Below are positions 29,527 through 37,609 of a stretch of 64,000 nt of DNA, one piece after another (within the stretch, counting starts at the first letter, position 1; each line of letters opens with the position of its first letter). Position numbers and translations under genes: made by a program. Origin of the DNA: Mesoflavibacter sp. (lineage in GTDB: Bacteria > Pseudomonadota > Alphaproteobacteria > UBA8366 > Aestuariispiraceae); NCBI GenBank assembly GCA_017792345.1, contig CP051228.1, forward strand, positions 930,001-994,000. Reading direction: 5' to 3'. The notes under the pieces were generated by a model. That model made no database searches. It saw only the letters and a list, made by a program, of their open reading frames with translations, and had not been told where the DNA came from.

Positions 29527-30867
29527 CTACCACATGGTGTTGGGGATCAAAAGCGACAGGATCGGGAAGGCGATGATCAGCACAAGGACGATCACATCCA
29601 CCGACAGGAAGCGCAGAATGCCCGAGAAGATGCGGTCGATCGACACTTCCTTGCCGACCACGTTGGCAATCACGAAAACGTTCAGTCCGACCGGGGGCGT
29701 GATCAACCCGATCTCGAGAAGCTTGATGACCACGACGCCGAACCAGATCAGATCGAACCCGTAGCTTTCGACCAGCGGCACCATCAACGGGAGCGTCAGA
29801 ACCATGATCCCGATCGGGTCCAAAAACATACCCAGCAGTAGGTATATCAGCGCAATCGCGACCAACAGCAGGAACGGCGACAATTGCGCCTCGGTCACCG
29901 ACGAAACCAGATCCGGGGCCAAGCCGGTCAGGGCGATGAAGGCAACGAATATTTTCGCCCCCGCCGCGATGAAGAAGATCGACGCGGTCTGAATGCAGGT
30001 CTCGCGCACCGATTCCCAGACCGCCTTGAAATCCAGTTTGCGCTGGGCGAAGCCGATGGCCACGGCGGCGACGACGCAGACGGCAGCCGCCTCCGTCGCG
30101 GTAAAAATGCCGCCATAGATGCCGCCGACGATGATTGCGAACAAGGTCAGCGCCGGCCAGGCCCGCGTCGCGGCGCGGAACCGGTCGCGCATGGCGACCT
30201 GACCGTCATCCGCCGGCGCGGCGGCCGGATCGCGCTTCACCCAGATATAGATGACCAGCAAGAAACCCAGCAGCGAAATGATCCCGGGCAGCACACCGGC
30301 CAGGAACAGGCGGCTGATCGACGTTTCAGTGAAGATCCCATAGATGATGAACAGAACGCTGGGCGGGATCAGCGATCCCAATGTCCCGCCGGACGCCACA
30401 CTGGCCGTCGCCAACCGGGGGTCGTAGCCCATACGCAGCATTTCCGGCGTACAGATCCGCCCCATGGTCGACGCGCAGGCGACGCTGGATCCGGTGATGG
30501 CGGAGAAGCCGCCGCAGCCGACGACCGAGGCCATCGCGACCCCGCCCGGCAAGCGGCTGAGCCAGACCCGCGCGGCATAATATATGTCGGTCGTGATGCC
30601 GGACCGGTAGGCGATATGCCCCAGCGCCACGAAAAGCGGGATCATGCTGAGATCATAGGAATGGATCAGGTCGAAGGAGTTCGAAAACACCATCGACGTC
30701 GTCGCCTTCAAGGCCCGTTCCGGCATGAAGGTGCCGGTACGGAAGGCGAAGATGCAGAAGCTTGCCACCGCCGCGACGCCGGCGAGGGCGAAAGCGATCG
30801 GCACGCGGACCGCCAGCAGCAGGAGAACCGCGAGAAAGGCGAACAGGCCGATCAGGCTGGGATCCAT
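29527..30867 (-). CDS. TRAP transporter large permease (DctM type)
   Basis: 446 residues with about 12 to 13 hydrophobic segments, including LLGMFLDPIGIMVLTLPLMVPLVESYGFDLIWFGVVVIKLLEIGLITPPVGLN, the DctM signature. It is the ion-coupled channel of a tripartite ATP-independent uptake system. It sits between the small permease (16-base gap) and the IclR gene, in the order DctP-DctQ-DctM. Substrate is inferred to be the acid oxidised by the neighbouring operon. Confidence 0.92.
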   Translation of the reverse strand: MDPSLIGLFAFLAVLLLLAVRVPIAFALAGVAAVASFCIFAFRTGTFMPERALKATTSMVFSNSFDLIHSYDLSMIPLFVALGHIAYRSGITTDIYYAARVWLSRLPGGVAMASVVGCGGFSAITGSSVACASTMGRICTPEMLRMGYDPRLATASVASGGTLGSLIPPSVLFIIYGIFTETSISRLFLAGVLPGIISLLGFLLVIYIWVKRDPAAAPADDGQVAMRDRFRAATRAWPALTLFAIIVGGIYGGIFTATEAAAVCVVAAVAIGFAQRKLDFKAVWESVRETCIQTASIFFIAAGAKIFVAFIALTGLAPDLVSSVTEAQLSPFLLLVAIALIYLLLGMFLDPIGIMVLTLPLMVPLVESYGFDLIWFGVVVIKLLEIGLITPPVGLNVFVIANVVGKEVSIDRIFSGILRFLSVDVIVLVLIIAFPILSLLIPNTMW

Positions 30868-30883
30868 TTAAACGCCTACCCCT

Positions 30884-31381
30884 CTAATGTCCGGATTCGG
30901 CGAGGCCGGTTGTTTCCGCTCCTGCCCGGATATCCGTGACAGCCAAGGTCAAAAGCCGGATCCAGCATACGGCGATGCCGACGACAAAAATGGCCCGGCC
31001 CGGCCATTTCGGCAGCTTCAGATCGCCGAAATAGAAGCTGCCGCTTGACGCCAGATGGAGGAATTCCCGACCTGCCGCATAGATCAAGGGAAGCAGCGCC
31101 AGCATGCCGACGATGGACCCGAAGATGATGCACCAGCCACGTATCCGGGCGGACAGCCTGTCGGTGAAGAAGGACACCGACACATGGTTCCGCGCGGCCG
31201 TCGTTGCGGCCAAGGGCAGGATGATCGCCGCGACCATCAATTCCCGGACCAAGACGATCGTGTCGGGCAGCGCAACCCCGAACAGGGATCGCGTGACGAC
31301 GCTGGCCGTGATCAACAGACCGAGCAGGATCACGGCGGCGGCGCCAATGCCGAGCAGAATATTCTCGCACTTACCCAGCAT
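30884..31381 (-). CDS. TRAP transporter small permease (DctQ type)
   Basis: 165 residues with four membrane segments and the DctQ pattern ELMVAAIILPLAATTAARNHVSVSFFTDRL. It is the small membrane partner that couples the binding protein to DctM. It starts 32 bases after dctP. Confidence 0.85.
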   Translation of the reverse strand: MLGKCENILLGIGAAAVILLGLLITASVVTRSLFGVALPDTIVLVRELMVAAIILPLAATTAARNHVSVSFFTDRLSARIRGWCIIFGSIVGMLALLPLIYAAGREFLHLASSGSFYFGDLKLPKWPGRAIFVVGIAVCWIRLLTLAVTDIRAGAETTGLAESGH

Positions 31382-31413
31382 GGACGTACCGCCGCCTTTG
31401 CAATCCCGACCGA

Positions 31414-32469
31414 TCAGTTACGCGTCCAAGGATAGCCTTTTTCGTCCCGCTCTTGGGTGTATTTCGCGATCAACGCACGATATTCGGTCATCAGACCGGC
31501 ACCGTCGAGACCGATGCCATTGGCGCCTTCGACCCATTCACCGATGAATTTCTCGCCGCTCTGCTTCAGCTTTTCCAGGTCTGCTTCCGGCAGTTCGATC
31601 ACTTCGACACCGGCTTCCTTCATCTTTTCGATGGCGGCTTCGTTGGCGGCGGTAATCAGACGGCCGAACTCGTCCGCCATGCCCAGACCGGCATCCAACA
31701 GAACCTTCTGCTGATCCGCGCTCAGACCGTCGAAGGAATCCTTGTTCATGAAAATGCCAAGGCCGCCGACCTGGCCCCAGTTCAACAAGGTGTAATTGTT
31801 GATTACTTCCTGCTGCTTCAGGGCGGAGACGGCATAGGAATAGCCCTGCGAGCAATCCAGCAGGCCCGTATCGAGACCCTGATAGGCCTTGTAGATGCTC
31901 ATTGGCACCATGTTCGCGCCGAATTCGGCGAAGACCTTGCCATAGGCGCCGACGCCGCGAACCTTCTTGCCCGCGATATCGTCAATGCTGCGGATCGCAT
32001 CGCCCTTGCAGCCGATATGCACGGCAGACGTCGTGAAGGTGCCGATATAGACCAGATTCTTTTCGGCCAGATCGGCGGCAATGGCGTCGGAATTGCGCAT
32101 CAGCTCGTCCGTTGCGCGCATGCCGACCCAGGCATCCGGGTTCTGGACGGGCAGGTCGGCAATGCCATAGCCGATCATTTCCTGCGGGAAGTAGACCGCG
32201 ATGACCGTGCCTAGATCGGACACGCCCTGGCCGATCGATTCGACCGCGGCCGGCGCCTTGTAGAGCGCGCCGCCCCACTGAATGTCGATCTTGACGTCGC
32301 CGCCGGACTTGGCGCCGACTTCGTCCGCGAACCATTGCAGGGCCACAGCGCGCGCACCGCGGTTCGGTCCGGCTTCGCCGTGAATGAGAACGGTTTCCGC
32401 CGACGCGGCGGCCGCGCCGAACAGGGACATCGTTACGCCAAGCGCAAGGGTACAGCTACGGAAATTCAT
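31414..32469 (-). CDS. TRAP transporter periplasmic substrate-binding protein (DctP type)
   Basis: 351 residues with a signal peptide (MNFRSCTLALGVTMSLFGAAAASAET). The mature protein has the DctP pattern: ALQWFADEVGAKSGGDVKIDIQWGGALYKAPAAVESIGQGVSDLGTV, then SIDDIAGKKVRGVGAYGKVFAEFGANMVPMSIYKAYQGLDTGLLD, where an arginine in KKVRG normally pairs with a carboxylate. First gene of the DctPQM-IclR operon. It is unlike the second DctP at 35859, so the two systems probably take up different acids. Confidence 0.93.
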   Translation of the reverse strand: MNFRSCTLALGVTMSLFGAAAASAETVLIHGEAGPNRGARAVALQWFADEVGAKSGGDVKIDIQWGGALYKAPAAVESIGQGVSDLGTVIAVYFPQEMIGYGIADLPVQNPDAWVGMRATDELMRNSDAIAADLAEKNLVYIGTFTTSAVHIGCKGDAIRSIDDIAGKKVRGVGAYGKVFAEFGANMVPMSIYKAYQGLDTGLLDCSQGYSYAVSALKQQEVINNYTLLNWGQVGGLGIFMNKDSFDGLSADQQKVLLDAGLGMADEFGRLITAANEAAIEKMKEAGVEVIELPEADLEKLKQSGEKFIGEWVEGANGIGLDGAGLMTEYRALIAKYTQERDEKGYPWTRN

Positions 32470-32490
32470 TGGATCGTTCCTCCCAGGTGT

Positions 32491-32509
32491 AGTTCCACTA
32501 TGCGGAATT
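32491..32509 (-). promoter_or_regulatory. IclR-type operator upstream of the TRAP operon
   Basis: AGTTCCACTATGCGGAATT is an inverted repeat (TTCC and GGAA around seven bases) 22 bases before the DctP start. It matches the site at 28636-28654 at 17 of 19 positions. Confidence 0.7.
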
Positions 32510-32603
32510 ATGTTTTACTTTTTTAGATTCGTACTGAATGCCGCTGCGACATGCAATGGTAATCTTCGTGACACCGGCCCCGGCCTGCGGGTACGACAGT
32601 GGA

Positions 32604-34370
32604 ATGGCGACGTGGACATTGCCCAGATTGACCCGGCCGCGCCTCGGCGCATGGCTGATTCTCGCGGTCGCGATATTCGCGGGCGTGACCGCCATCCTGT
32701 TCGAAGTGTCGCTGGGCTATTTTCAATCTCTGGAGCTGCAACGGTCCCAGGGCCGCGTCACATTGTATCGCAGCACCCTGATCAGCGCCCTCGACCGGTA
32801 TCAGCATCTGCCTTACGTCCTGGCGCGCGATCCCTATGTAATTGACGCCGCGCGCGGCGGGGACCGGGACGTCTTGAACCGGCGCCTCAAGGATTTCGCG
32901 GAACAGGGCGCGCTGGATGCGATCTATCTGATGGATCGGACCGGCCTGACCGTGTCCGCGTCAAACTATGACGAGCCCCAAACCTTCCTGGGACAGAACT
33001 ACGGGTTCCGCCCCTATTTTCAGAGCGCGATGCGCGGCGATCGGGGACAATTCTTCGGGATCGGCGCGACCACACTGCGCCCCGGATTCTTCATCGCCGA
33101 ACCGGTTCGGGATTCCGATGGGCGTATTCGCGGGGTCATCGCCCTGAAGCTCGACCTGACCGGCCTGGAGACCGCCTGGAACCGGGGCGGCGAAAGTGTA
33201 TTCGTGTCCAACCCGGACGGGGTGGTCGTATTATCCTCCGACCCGGCTTGGCGCTACAAGGCCCTGGAAGCCATTCCCGATACCCGCCGCAGCGCGATCC
33301 GGAACGGTCGGCAGTTCGGGAACGAGCCGCTGACCGCCCTGCATTGGCGCCCGGATGGGCCGGATTTTGCGGTTCTGAACGACACCCGGTTCCTGCATGT
33401 GACCGCGGGCATTCCGGCGCCGCAATGGACCCTTCATTTCCTGGTCGATGAGCGCGAGGTTCTGGTCCAGGCCTGGTTCAGCGTCATCGCCGCGACCATC
33501 GTGGCAGCGCTGATCCTGGCAATCGGCCTCTATATCCGGGCGCGCCGAATCCGCGCCGCATTGCATGCCTCCCAGGCCGCGCGCCGGAAACTGCGCCTGG
33601 CGAATATGGACCTCGCCCGCGAGATCGAAGACCGCCGTGCAGCGGAGCAGCGGTTGGAAACCGCGCGGTCGGAACTGGCCCGGACCAGCAAACTGGCGGC
33701 GCTGGGGCAACTCGCCGCCTCCGTCACGCATGAGCTCGGCCAGCCGATCGCGGCGATGAAGAATTATCTCGCCGCGGCAGAGATGGCACCGCGGCCGGAG
33801 GGACAGGGCCGCATCATCGAGCGCCTGACCGGAATCGTTGCGCGGATGGAGAAACTGACGGCCCAATTGCGGTTCTTTGCCCAGCCCAGCGCCGACCGGT
33901 TCAGCGAAACCGATTTGATCGCGGTGTGGCGCGGCGCGCAGGAATTGATCGCCGCCGATGCCCGTATCGCCGGGATCGACATTGTGGAACAGATGCCCCC
34001 GGGACCGATCCCGGTTCATGGCGATCGTCTGCGGCTGGAACAAGTCTTCGTCAATCTGGTGCGCAACGCCATCCTGGCCATGGCGGACAGCGCCACCAAA
34101 ACCCTGACCGTCACCATCGCGGATGAGGGCCGCGACACGCGCGTCGTCATCGCCGATACCGGCTGCGGCCTGGGCGACGCCAGTCTGGAGGACCTGCAGG
34201 AGCCGTTCGTGACCACACGCGCGTCGGGCGACGGCATGGGCCTGGGCCTGGCGATTTCGGCTGAGATCGTCAAAGAGCACGGCGGAACGCTGGCGGCCCG
34301 CAACCGGGAAGGCGGCGGTGCGGAATTCGCGGTTCGCTTCCCGCTGATGGCGGAGGAACGCGCGGCATGA
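32604..34370 (+). CDS. DctB-type sensor histidine kinase
   Basis: 588 residues from ATG 32604. A first membrane segment (LGAWLILAVAIFAGVTAILFEV), a periplasmic PDC sensing domain with the DctB pattern (RYQHLPYVLARDPYVIDAA, FLGQNYGFRPYFQSAMRG), a second membrane segment near 33490, a coiled linker, and a kinase core (H-box AASVTHELGQPIAAMKNYLAAAE, N-box VNLVRNAILAM, G1 VIADTGCGLGD, G2 GMGLGLAISAEIV). It should sense an external carboxylate for the adjacent TRAP system. An upstream ATG at 32556 is possible; the start is not certain. The stop overlaps the regulator start by four bases. Confidence 0.9.
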   Translation: MATWTLPRLTRPRLGAWLILAVAIFAGVTAILFEVSLGYFQSLELQRSQGRVTLYRSTLISALDRYQHLPYVLARDPYVIDAARGGDRDVLNRRLKDFAEQGALDAIYLMDRTGLTVSASNYDEPQTFLGQNYGFRPYFQSAMRGDRGQFFGIGATTLRPGFFIAEPVRDSDGRIRGVIALKLDLTGLETAWNRGGESVFVSNPDGVVVLSSDPAWRYKALEAIPDTRRSAIRNGRQFGNEPLTALHWRPDGPDFAVLNDTRFLHVTAGIPAPQWTLHFLVDEREVLVQAWFSVIAATIVAALILAIGLYIRARRIRAALHASQAARRKLRLANMDLAREIEDRRAAEQRLETARSELARTSKLAALGQLAASVTHELGQPIAAMKNYLAAAEMAPRPEGQGRIIERLTGIVARMEKLTAQLRFFAQPSADRFSETDLIAVWRGAQELIAADARIAGIDIVEQMPPGPIPVHGDRLRLEQVFVNLVRNAILAMADSATKTLTVTIADEGRDTRVVIADTGCGLGDASLEDLQEPFVTTRASGDGMGLGLAISAEIVKEHGGTLAARNREGGGAEFAVRFPLMAEERAA

Positions 34371-35713
34371 CGGCCCAAACGGCGGACCGGTTCCGAATCC
34401 TCGTGGTGGATGACGACCGCGAAATGCGGGACTCCCTGGAACACCTTCTGGACGCGGCGGGCTGGCAGGTCGAAACCCTGCCATCGGCACAGCAGGTCGA
34501 AAGCCGTATCGCCGCACTGCATCCCGACGTGGTCCTGACCGATGTCCGCATGCCCGGCATGGACGGGATGGCCTTGCTGCGCAGCCTGACGGAGCGCGAC
34601 GCGCCGCCGGTGCTGCTGATCTCCGCCCATGGCGACATTCCCATGGCGGTCGAAGCCATGCGCCAGGGCGCCTATAGCTTCATGGAAAAGCCGTTCGAGC
34701 CCCGCCGCCTGCTGACGGCGCTGCGCCACGCGGCCGAACAGCACCGGCTGGCCCAGAACGCCGCGCGCCTGCGCGACCGGTTGGCCAGCCTGTCCGACCT
34801 GGACCGGGTCATGCTGGGCGATTCCAAACCGATCCGCGACCTGCGGGAAGATGTGCTGGACCTCAGCGGGACCGAAGTGTCGGTCATGCTGTTGGGCGAG
34901 ACCGGAACCGGCAAAGAGCTGGTCGCGCGGTCGCTGCACGATCTGAGCACCCGTTCCGCCGGTCCCTTCATCCCGGTCAATTGCGCGACCATTCCGGTCG
35001 AACATTTCGAAACGGCCATGTTCGGGGCGGCCGATGGGGCCAGGGGCATGTTGGCCTCCGCCGACGGCGGCACCCTGTTCCTGGATGAAATCGGGGCCTG
35101 CCCGCCCGCCGCCCAGGCAAAGCTGTTGCGGGCCATCGAAACCCGGGAATTCATGGCCCTGGGGGCGTCCGGCCCGACAAGATCGGATTTCCGGATCGTC
35201 TCCGCTTCCAACGAACGGCTGGATACGGCCGTCGCGTCGGGCAAGTTCCGCGAGGATCTGCTGTTCCGCCTGAATACGGTGGTCCTGACCCTGCCGGCCT
35301 TGCGCGACCGCCGCGACGATATTCCCCTGCTCTATGTTCATTTCGTCGAGCAGTACGCCGCGCTTTATGAGATTTCCGCTCCGCCGACGACATCGGAAGA
35401 CCTGGCCGCCCTTTTGTCCCATGGCTGGCCGGGCAATGTGCGGGAACTGCGCCATGTCGCCGAACGCCGGGTCCTGGCGGCGCGGCGCGGGCGCGGATCG
35501 GTTGCGGAGGCGCTGGCGCTGGACGGGGACAGCACCGAAGTCCCGGAAACCCTGCGCGAGGCGGTCGCGGCCTTCGAACGGCAATTGGTCGCCAAGGCAA
35601 TTCAGACCCATGGCGGACGCATGGATGCGGTGGCCGAGGCGCTGGGGATCGGACGGCGGACCTTGAACGAGAAAATCGTCAAGCTGGGCCTCAAGAAGGC
35701 CGATCTTCTCTAA
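34367..35713 (+). CDS. DctD-type response regulator of the NtrC/AAA+ class, lacking the GAFTGA loop
   Basis: 448 residues: receiver domain with phospho-acceptor D59 (LTDVRMPG), AAA+ domain with Walker A GETGTGKE (178-185) and Walker B GGTLFLDEIG (235-244), and a C-terminal Fis-type helix-turn-helix (MDAVAEALGIGRRTLNEKIVKLGL). The region after ETAMFG (about residue 221) runs straight into ARGMLASADGGTLF, so the GAFTGA sigma-54 contact loop found in DctD is missing, by about ten residues. It may therefore work with sigma-70 or have lost activator function. A 4-nt overlap couples it to the kinase. Confidence 0.9.
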   Translation: MTAQTADRFRILVVDDDREMRDSLEHLLDAAGWQVETLPSAQQVESRIAALHPDVVLTDVRMPGMDGMALLRSLTERDAPPVLLISAHGDIPMAVEAMRQGAYSFMEKPFEPRRLLTALRHAAEQHRLAQNAARLRDRLASLSDLDRVMLGDSKPIRDLREDVLDLSGTEVSVMLLGETGTGKELVARSLHDLSTRSAGPFIPVNCATIPVEHFETAMFGAADGARGMLASADGGTLFLDEIGACPPAAQAKLLRAIETREFMALGASGPTRSDFRIVSASNERLDTAVASGKFREDLLFRLNTVVLTLPALRDRRDDIPLLYVHFVEQYAALYEISAPPTTSEDLAALLSHGWPGNVRELRHVAERRVLAARRGRGSVAEALALDGDSTEVPETLREAVAAFERQLVAKAIQTHGGRMDAVAEALGIGRRTLNEKIVKLGLKKADLL

Positions 35714-35725
35714 CGATTTCAGCTA

Positions 35726-35756
35726 TTTCCGCGTGCCCTGCGGAAATCCGCAGGGC
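35726..35756 (+). promoter_or_regulatory. Overlapping inverted repeats between dctD-like gene and TRAP operon
   Basis: TTTCCGC and GCGGAAA are separated by seven bases (35726-35746). Overlapping it, GCCCTGCGGA and TCCGCAGGGC (35735-35756) form a 10-bp-arm hairpin. The site sits 13 bases after the regulator stop and about 100 before dctP; it could be the regulator's binding site or a terminator. No convincing sigma-54 -24/-12 pair was seen. Confidence 0.5.
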
Positions 35757-35858
35757 CGTGGGCGGCGGCGCGCGCTTTTTTTCATAGCGGCAAACCCCGC
35801 CCGGCCCTACGCTCGCGGCCAATAACAATCACCATCAAACCAATCCTGGGAGGATCCG

Positions 35859-36866
35859 ATGAAATCCAAGACTTTCGGTATTGCCGTTTCTGCCGTTATC
35901 GGCCTGTCCTTCGCCACCGAGGCGATGGCGACCGAGTGGAACGTGTCGCTGTGGGGCAAACGCCGCGCCTTCACCGAACATGTCGAAAAGCTGGCCGAGC
36001 TGGTCTCCGCCAAGACCAATGGCGAGTTCACGCTGAACCTGTCCTATGGCGGTCTGGCGAACAACAAGGAGAACCTGGACGGGATCTCCATCGGTGCCTT
36101 TGAAATGGCCCAGTTCTGCGCCGGCTACCACGAAGACAAGAACCCGTCGATCACCGTGCTGGAACTGCCGTTCCTGGGCGTCGACACGCTGGAGAAGGAA
36201 ATCGAAGTTTCGATGGCCGTCTATCAGCACCCGGCCGTCCAGGAAGACCTGGCGCGTTGGAACGCGACGCTGCTGATGCCGTCGCCGCTGCCGCAGTACA
36301 ATTTCGTTGGCGTCGGCGATGCGCCGCGCACCCTGGCCGACTTCCAGGGCCTGACCGTTCGCGCCACCGGCGGGATCGGCAAGGCGATGGAAGCGATCGG
36401 CGCCGTCCCGACCTCGATGGACGCGACCGAAGTCCGCCAGGCCATGGACAGTGGCGTCGTGAAGGCCGTGTCCTTCGCCCCGCACGCCCATATGTCCTTC
36501 GGCACGGTCGAGAACGCCAAGTGGTGGACGACCAACCTGAACCCCGGCACCGTCAACTGCCCGGTCGTCGCCAACACCGACGCCCTGAACGCCCTGTCGG
36601 ATGCCGAGCGCGACGCGCTGATGAGCTCGATCGACGAAGCCCTGAAGCATTATGTCGATTTCTACAACAACGAGACCATGGCGAAATGGGGCCCGCTGCT
36701 GGACGAAAAAGGTGTCGAACGCGTGACCTATGACGCGGCCGCCCTGGCGTCCTTCCGCGACACGGTTTCCGGCCCGGCCGCCAAGTCCTGGATCGAAGAG
36801 AACAACGCCCGCGGCCTGCCGGCGCAGGATCTCTACGACCTGGTGGACAGCCTGATCGCCAAGTAA
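35859..36866 (+). CDS. TRAP transporter periplasmic substrate-binding protein (DctP type)
   Basis: 335 residues. A signal peptide (MKSKTFGIAVSAVIGLSFATEAMATE) is followed by a DctP fold: HVEKLAELVSAKTNGEFTLNLSYGGLANNKENLDGISIGAFEMAQF, then TLADFQGLTVRATGGIGKAMEAIGAVPTSMDATEVRQAMDSGVVKAV. Arg in LTVRAT is at the usual carboxylate-binding position. It opens the dctPQM operon next to the DctB/DctD-like pair. An intercistronic hairpin follows, as is common where the binding protein is needed in excess. Confidence 0.93.
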   Translation: MKSKTFGIAVSAVIGLSFATEAMATEWNVSLWGKRRAFTEHVEKLAELVSAKTNGEFTLNLSYGGLANNKENLDGISIGAFEMAQFCAGYHEDKNPSITVLELPFLGVDTLEKEIEVSMAVYQHPAVQEDLARWNATLLMPSPLPQYNFVGVGDAPRTLADFQGLTVRATGGIGKAMEAIGAVPTSMDATEVRQAMDSGVVKAVSFAPHAHMSFGTVENAKWWTTNLNPGTVNCPVVANTDALNALSDAERDALMSSIDEALKHYVDFYNNETMAKWGPLLDEKGVERVTYDAAALASFRDTVSGPAAKSWIEENNARGLPAQDLYDLVDSLIAK

Positions 36867-36887
36867 CCTGACCCCGTAACCCGGTCC

Positions 36888-36920
36888 GCATCCCGTCGTC
36901 CCAACCGGATGGCGGGATGC
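36888..36920 (+). other. Intercistronic stem-loop between dctP and dctQ
   Basis: GCATCCCG and CGGGATGC arms with a 17-base loop. It has no T-run and probably protects dctP mRNA or weakens downstream expression. Confidence 0.5.
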
Positions 36921-36946
36921 GCGCCTTTCCAGGGGAGAATTCCGAC

Positions 36947-37609
36947 ATGGCCGGACACGCCTCCATTCTGTCCGACGATTCCGTGCTGAGCCGGATCGAC
37001 CGCGCGTTGTTTCGGGTCGAAACGGTTCTGGCCCTGATCGGCGGACTGGCCGTCTTCTCGCTGATGCTCCTGGCGGTCGTCAGCGTCGGCGGGCGCAATT
37101 TCTTCAATCAGCCGCTGCGTGGCTATGTCGATTGGATCGAGCAGGCCATGCCGCTGATCGCCTTCATCGGCGTCGCTTATTGCCAGCGCCTGGGCGGTCA
37201 TATCCGCATGGACATCGCCATCGCGCGTCTGAAAGGCAGAGCGTTGTGGACGGCGGAATTCGCGTCGACCCTGGTCATGCTTGTTTTGATGATCCTTCTC
37301 GCATGGGGAAGCTGGGCCCATTTCGAGCGTTCCTTCGATTTCGGTGCGCCAATGTGGAGCCGCGATTCCAGCCTGGATATCCGCCTGCCGCTCTGGCCGG
37401 CAAAACTGCTGGCGCCGGTCGCCTTCGGGGTCCTGTCGCTGCGCCTTGCCTTGCAGCTCTGGGGGTATGGCCGGGCCATCGTCACCGGAACCGACGCGCC
37501 GGTCGCCGTACCGCTGATCGAGGATGCCAGCACGGTCGCGGCGAACGAGGCTGCAACCGTGTCGGGGTTCGAGGACAAGATGCGTGACGCGGGCGGGAGG
37601 AACGGGTGA
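36947..37609 (+). CDS. TRAP transporter small permease (DctQ type)
   Basis: 220 residues, longer than the usual 160 to 180 because of a C-terminal tail of about 40 residues. Four membrane segments are seen, the second with the DctQ pattern WIEQAMPLIAFIGVAYCQRLGGHIRMDI. ATG 36947 was chosen for its GGGGAGA site; the upstream ATG 36917 lacks one. The stop overlaps the dctM start by one base (TGATG). Confidence 0.87.
   Translation: MAGHASILSDDSVLSRIDRALFRVETVLALIGGLAVFSLMLLAVVSVGGRNFFNQPLRGYVDWIEQAMPLIAFIGVAYCQRLGGHIRMDIAIARLKGRALWTAEFASTLVMLVLMILLAWGSWAHFERSFDFGAPMWSRDSSLDIRLPLWPAKLLAPVAFGVLSLRLALQLWGYGRAIVTGTDAPVAVPLIEDASTVAANEAATVSGFEDKMRDAGGRNG

Noticed and set aside
35760-35858. Possible sigma-54 promoter before dctP
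   Set aside because: No GG-N10-GC pair with proper -24/-12 spacing was found, and the adjacent regulator has no GAFTGA motif.
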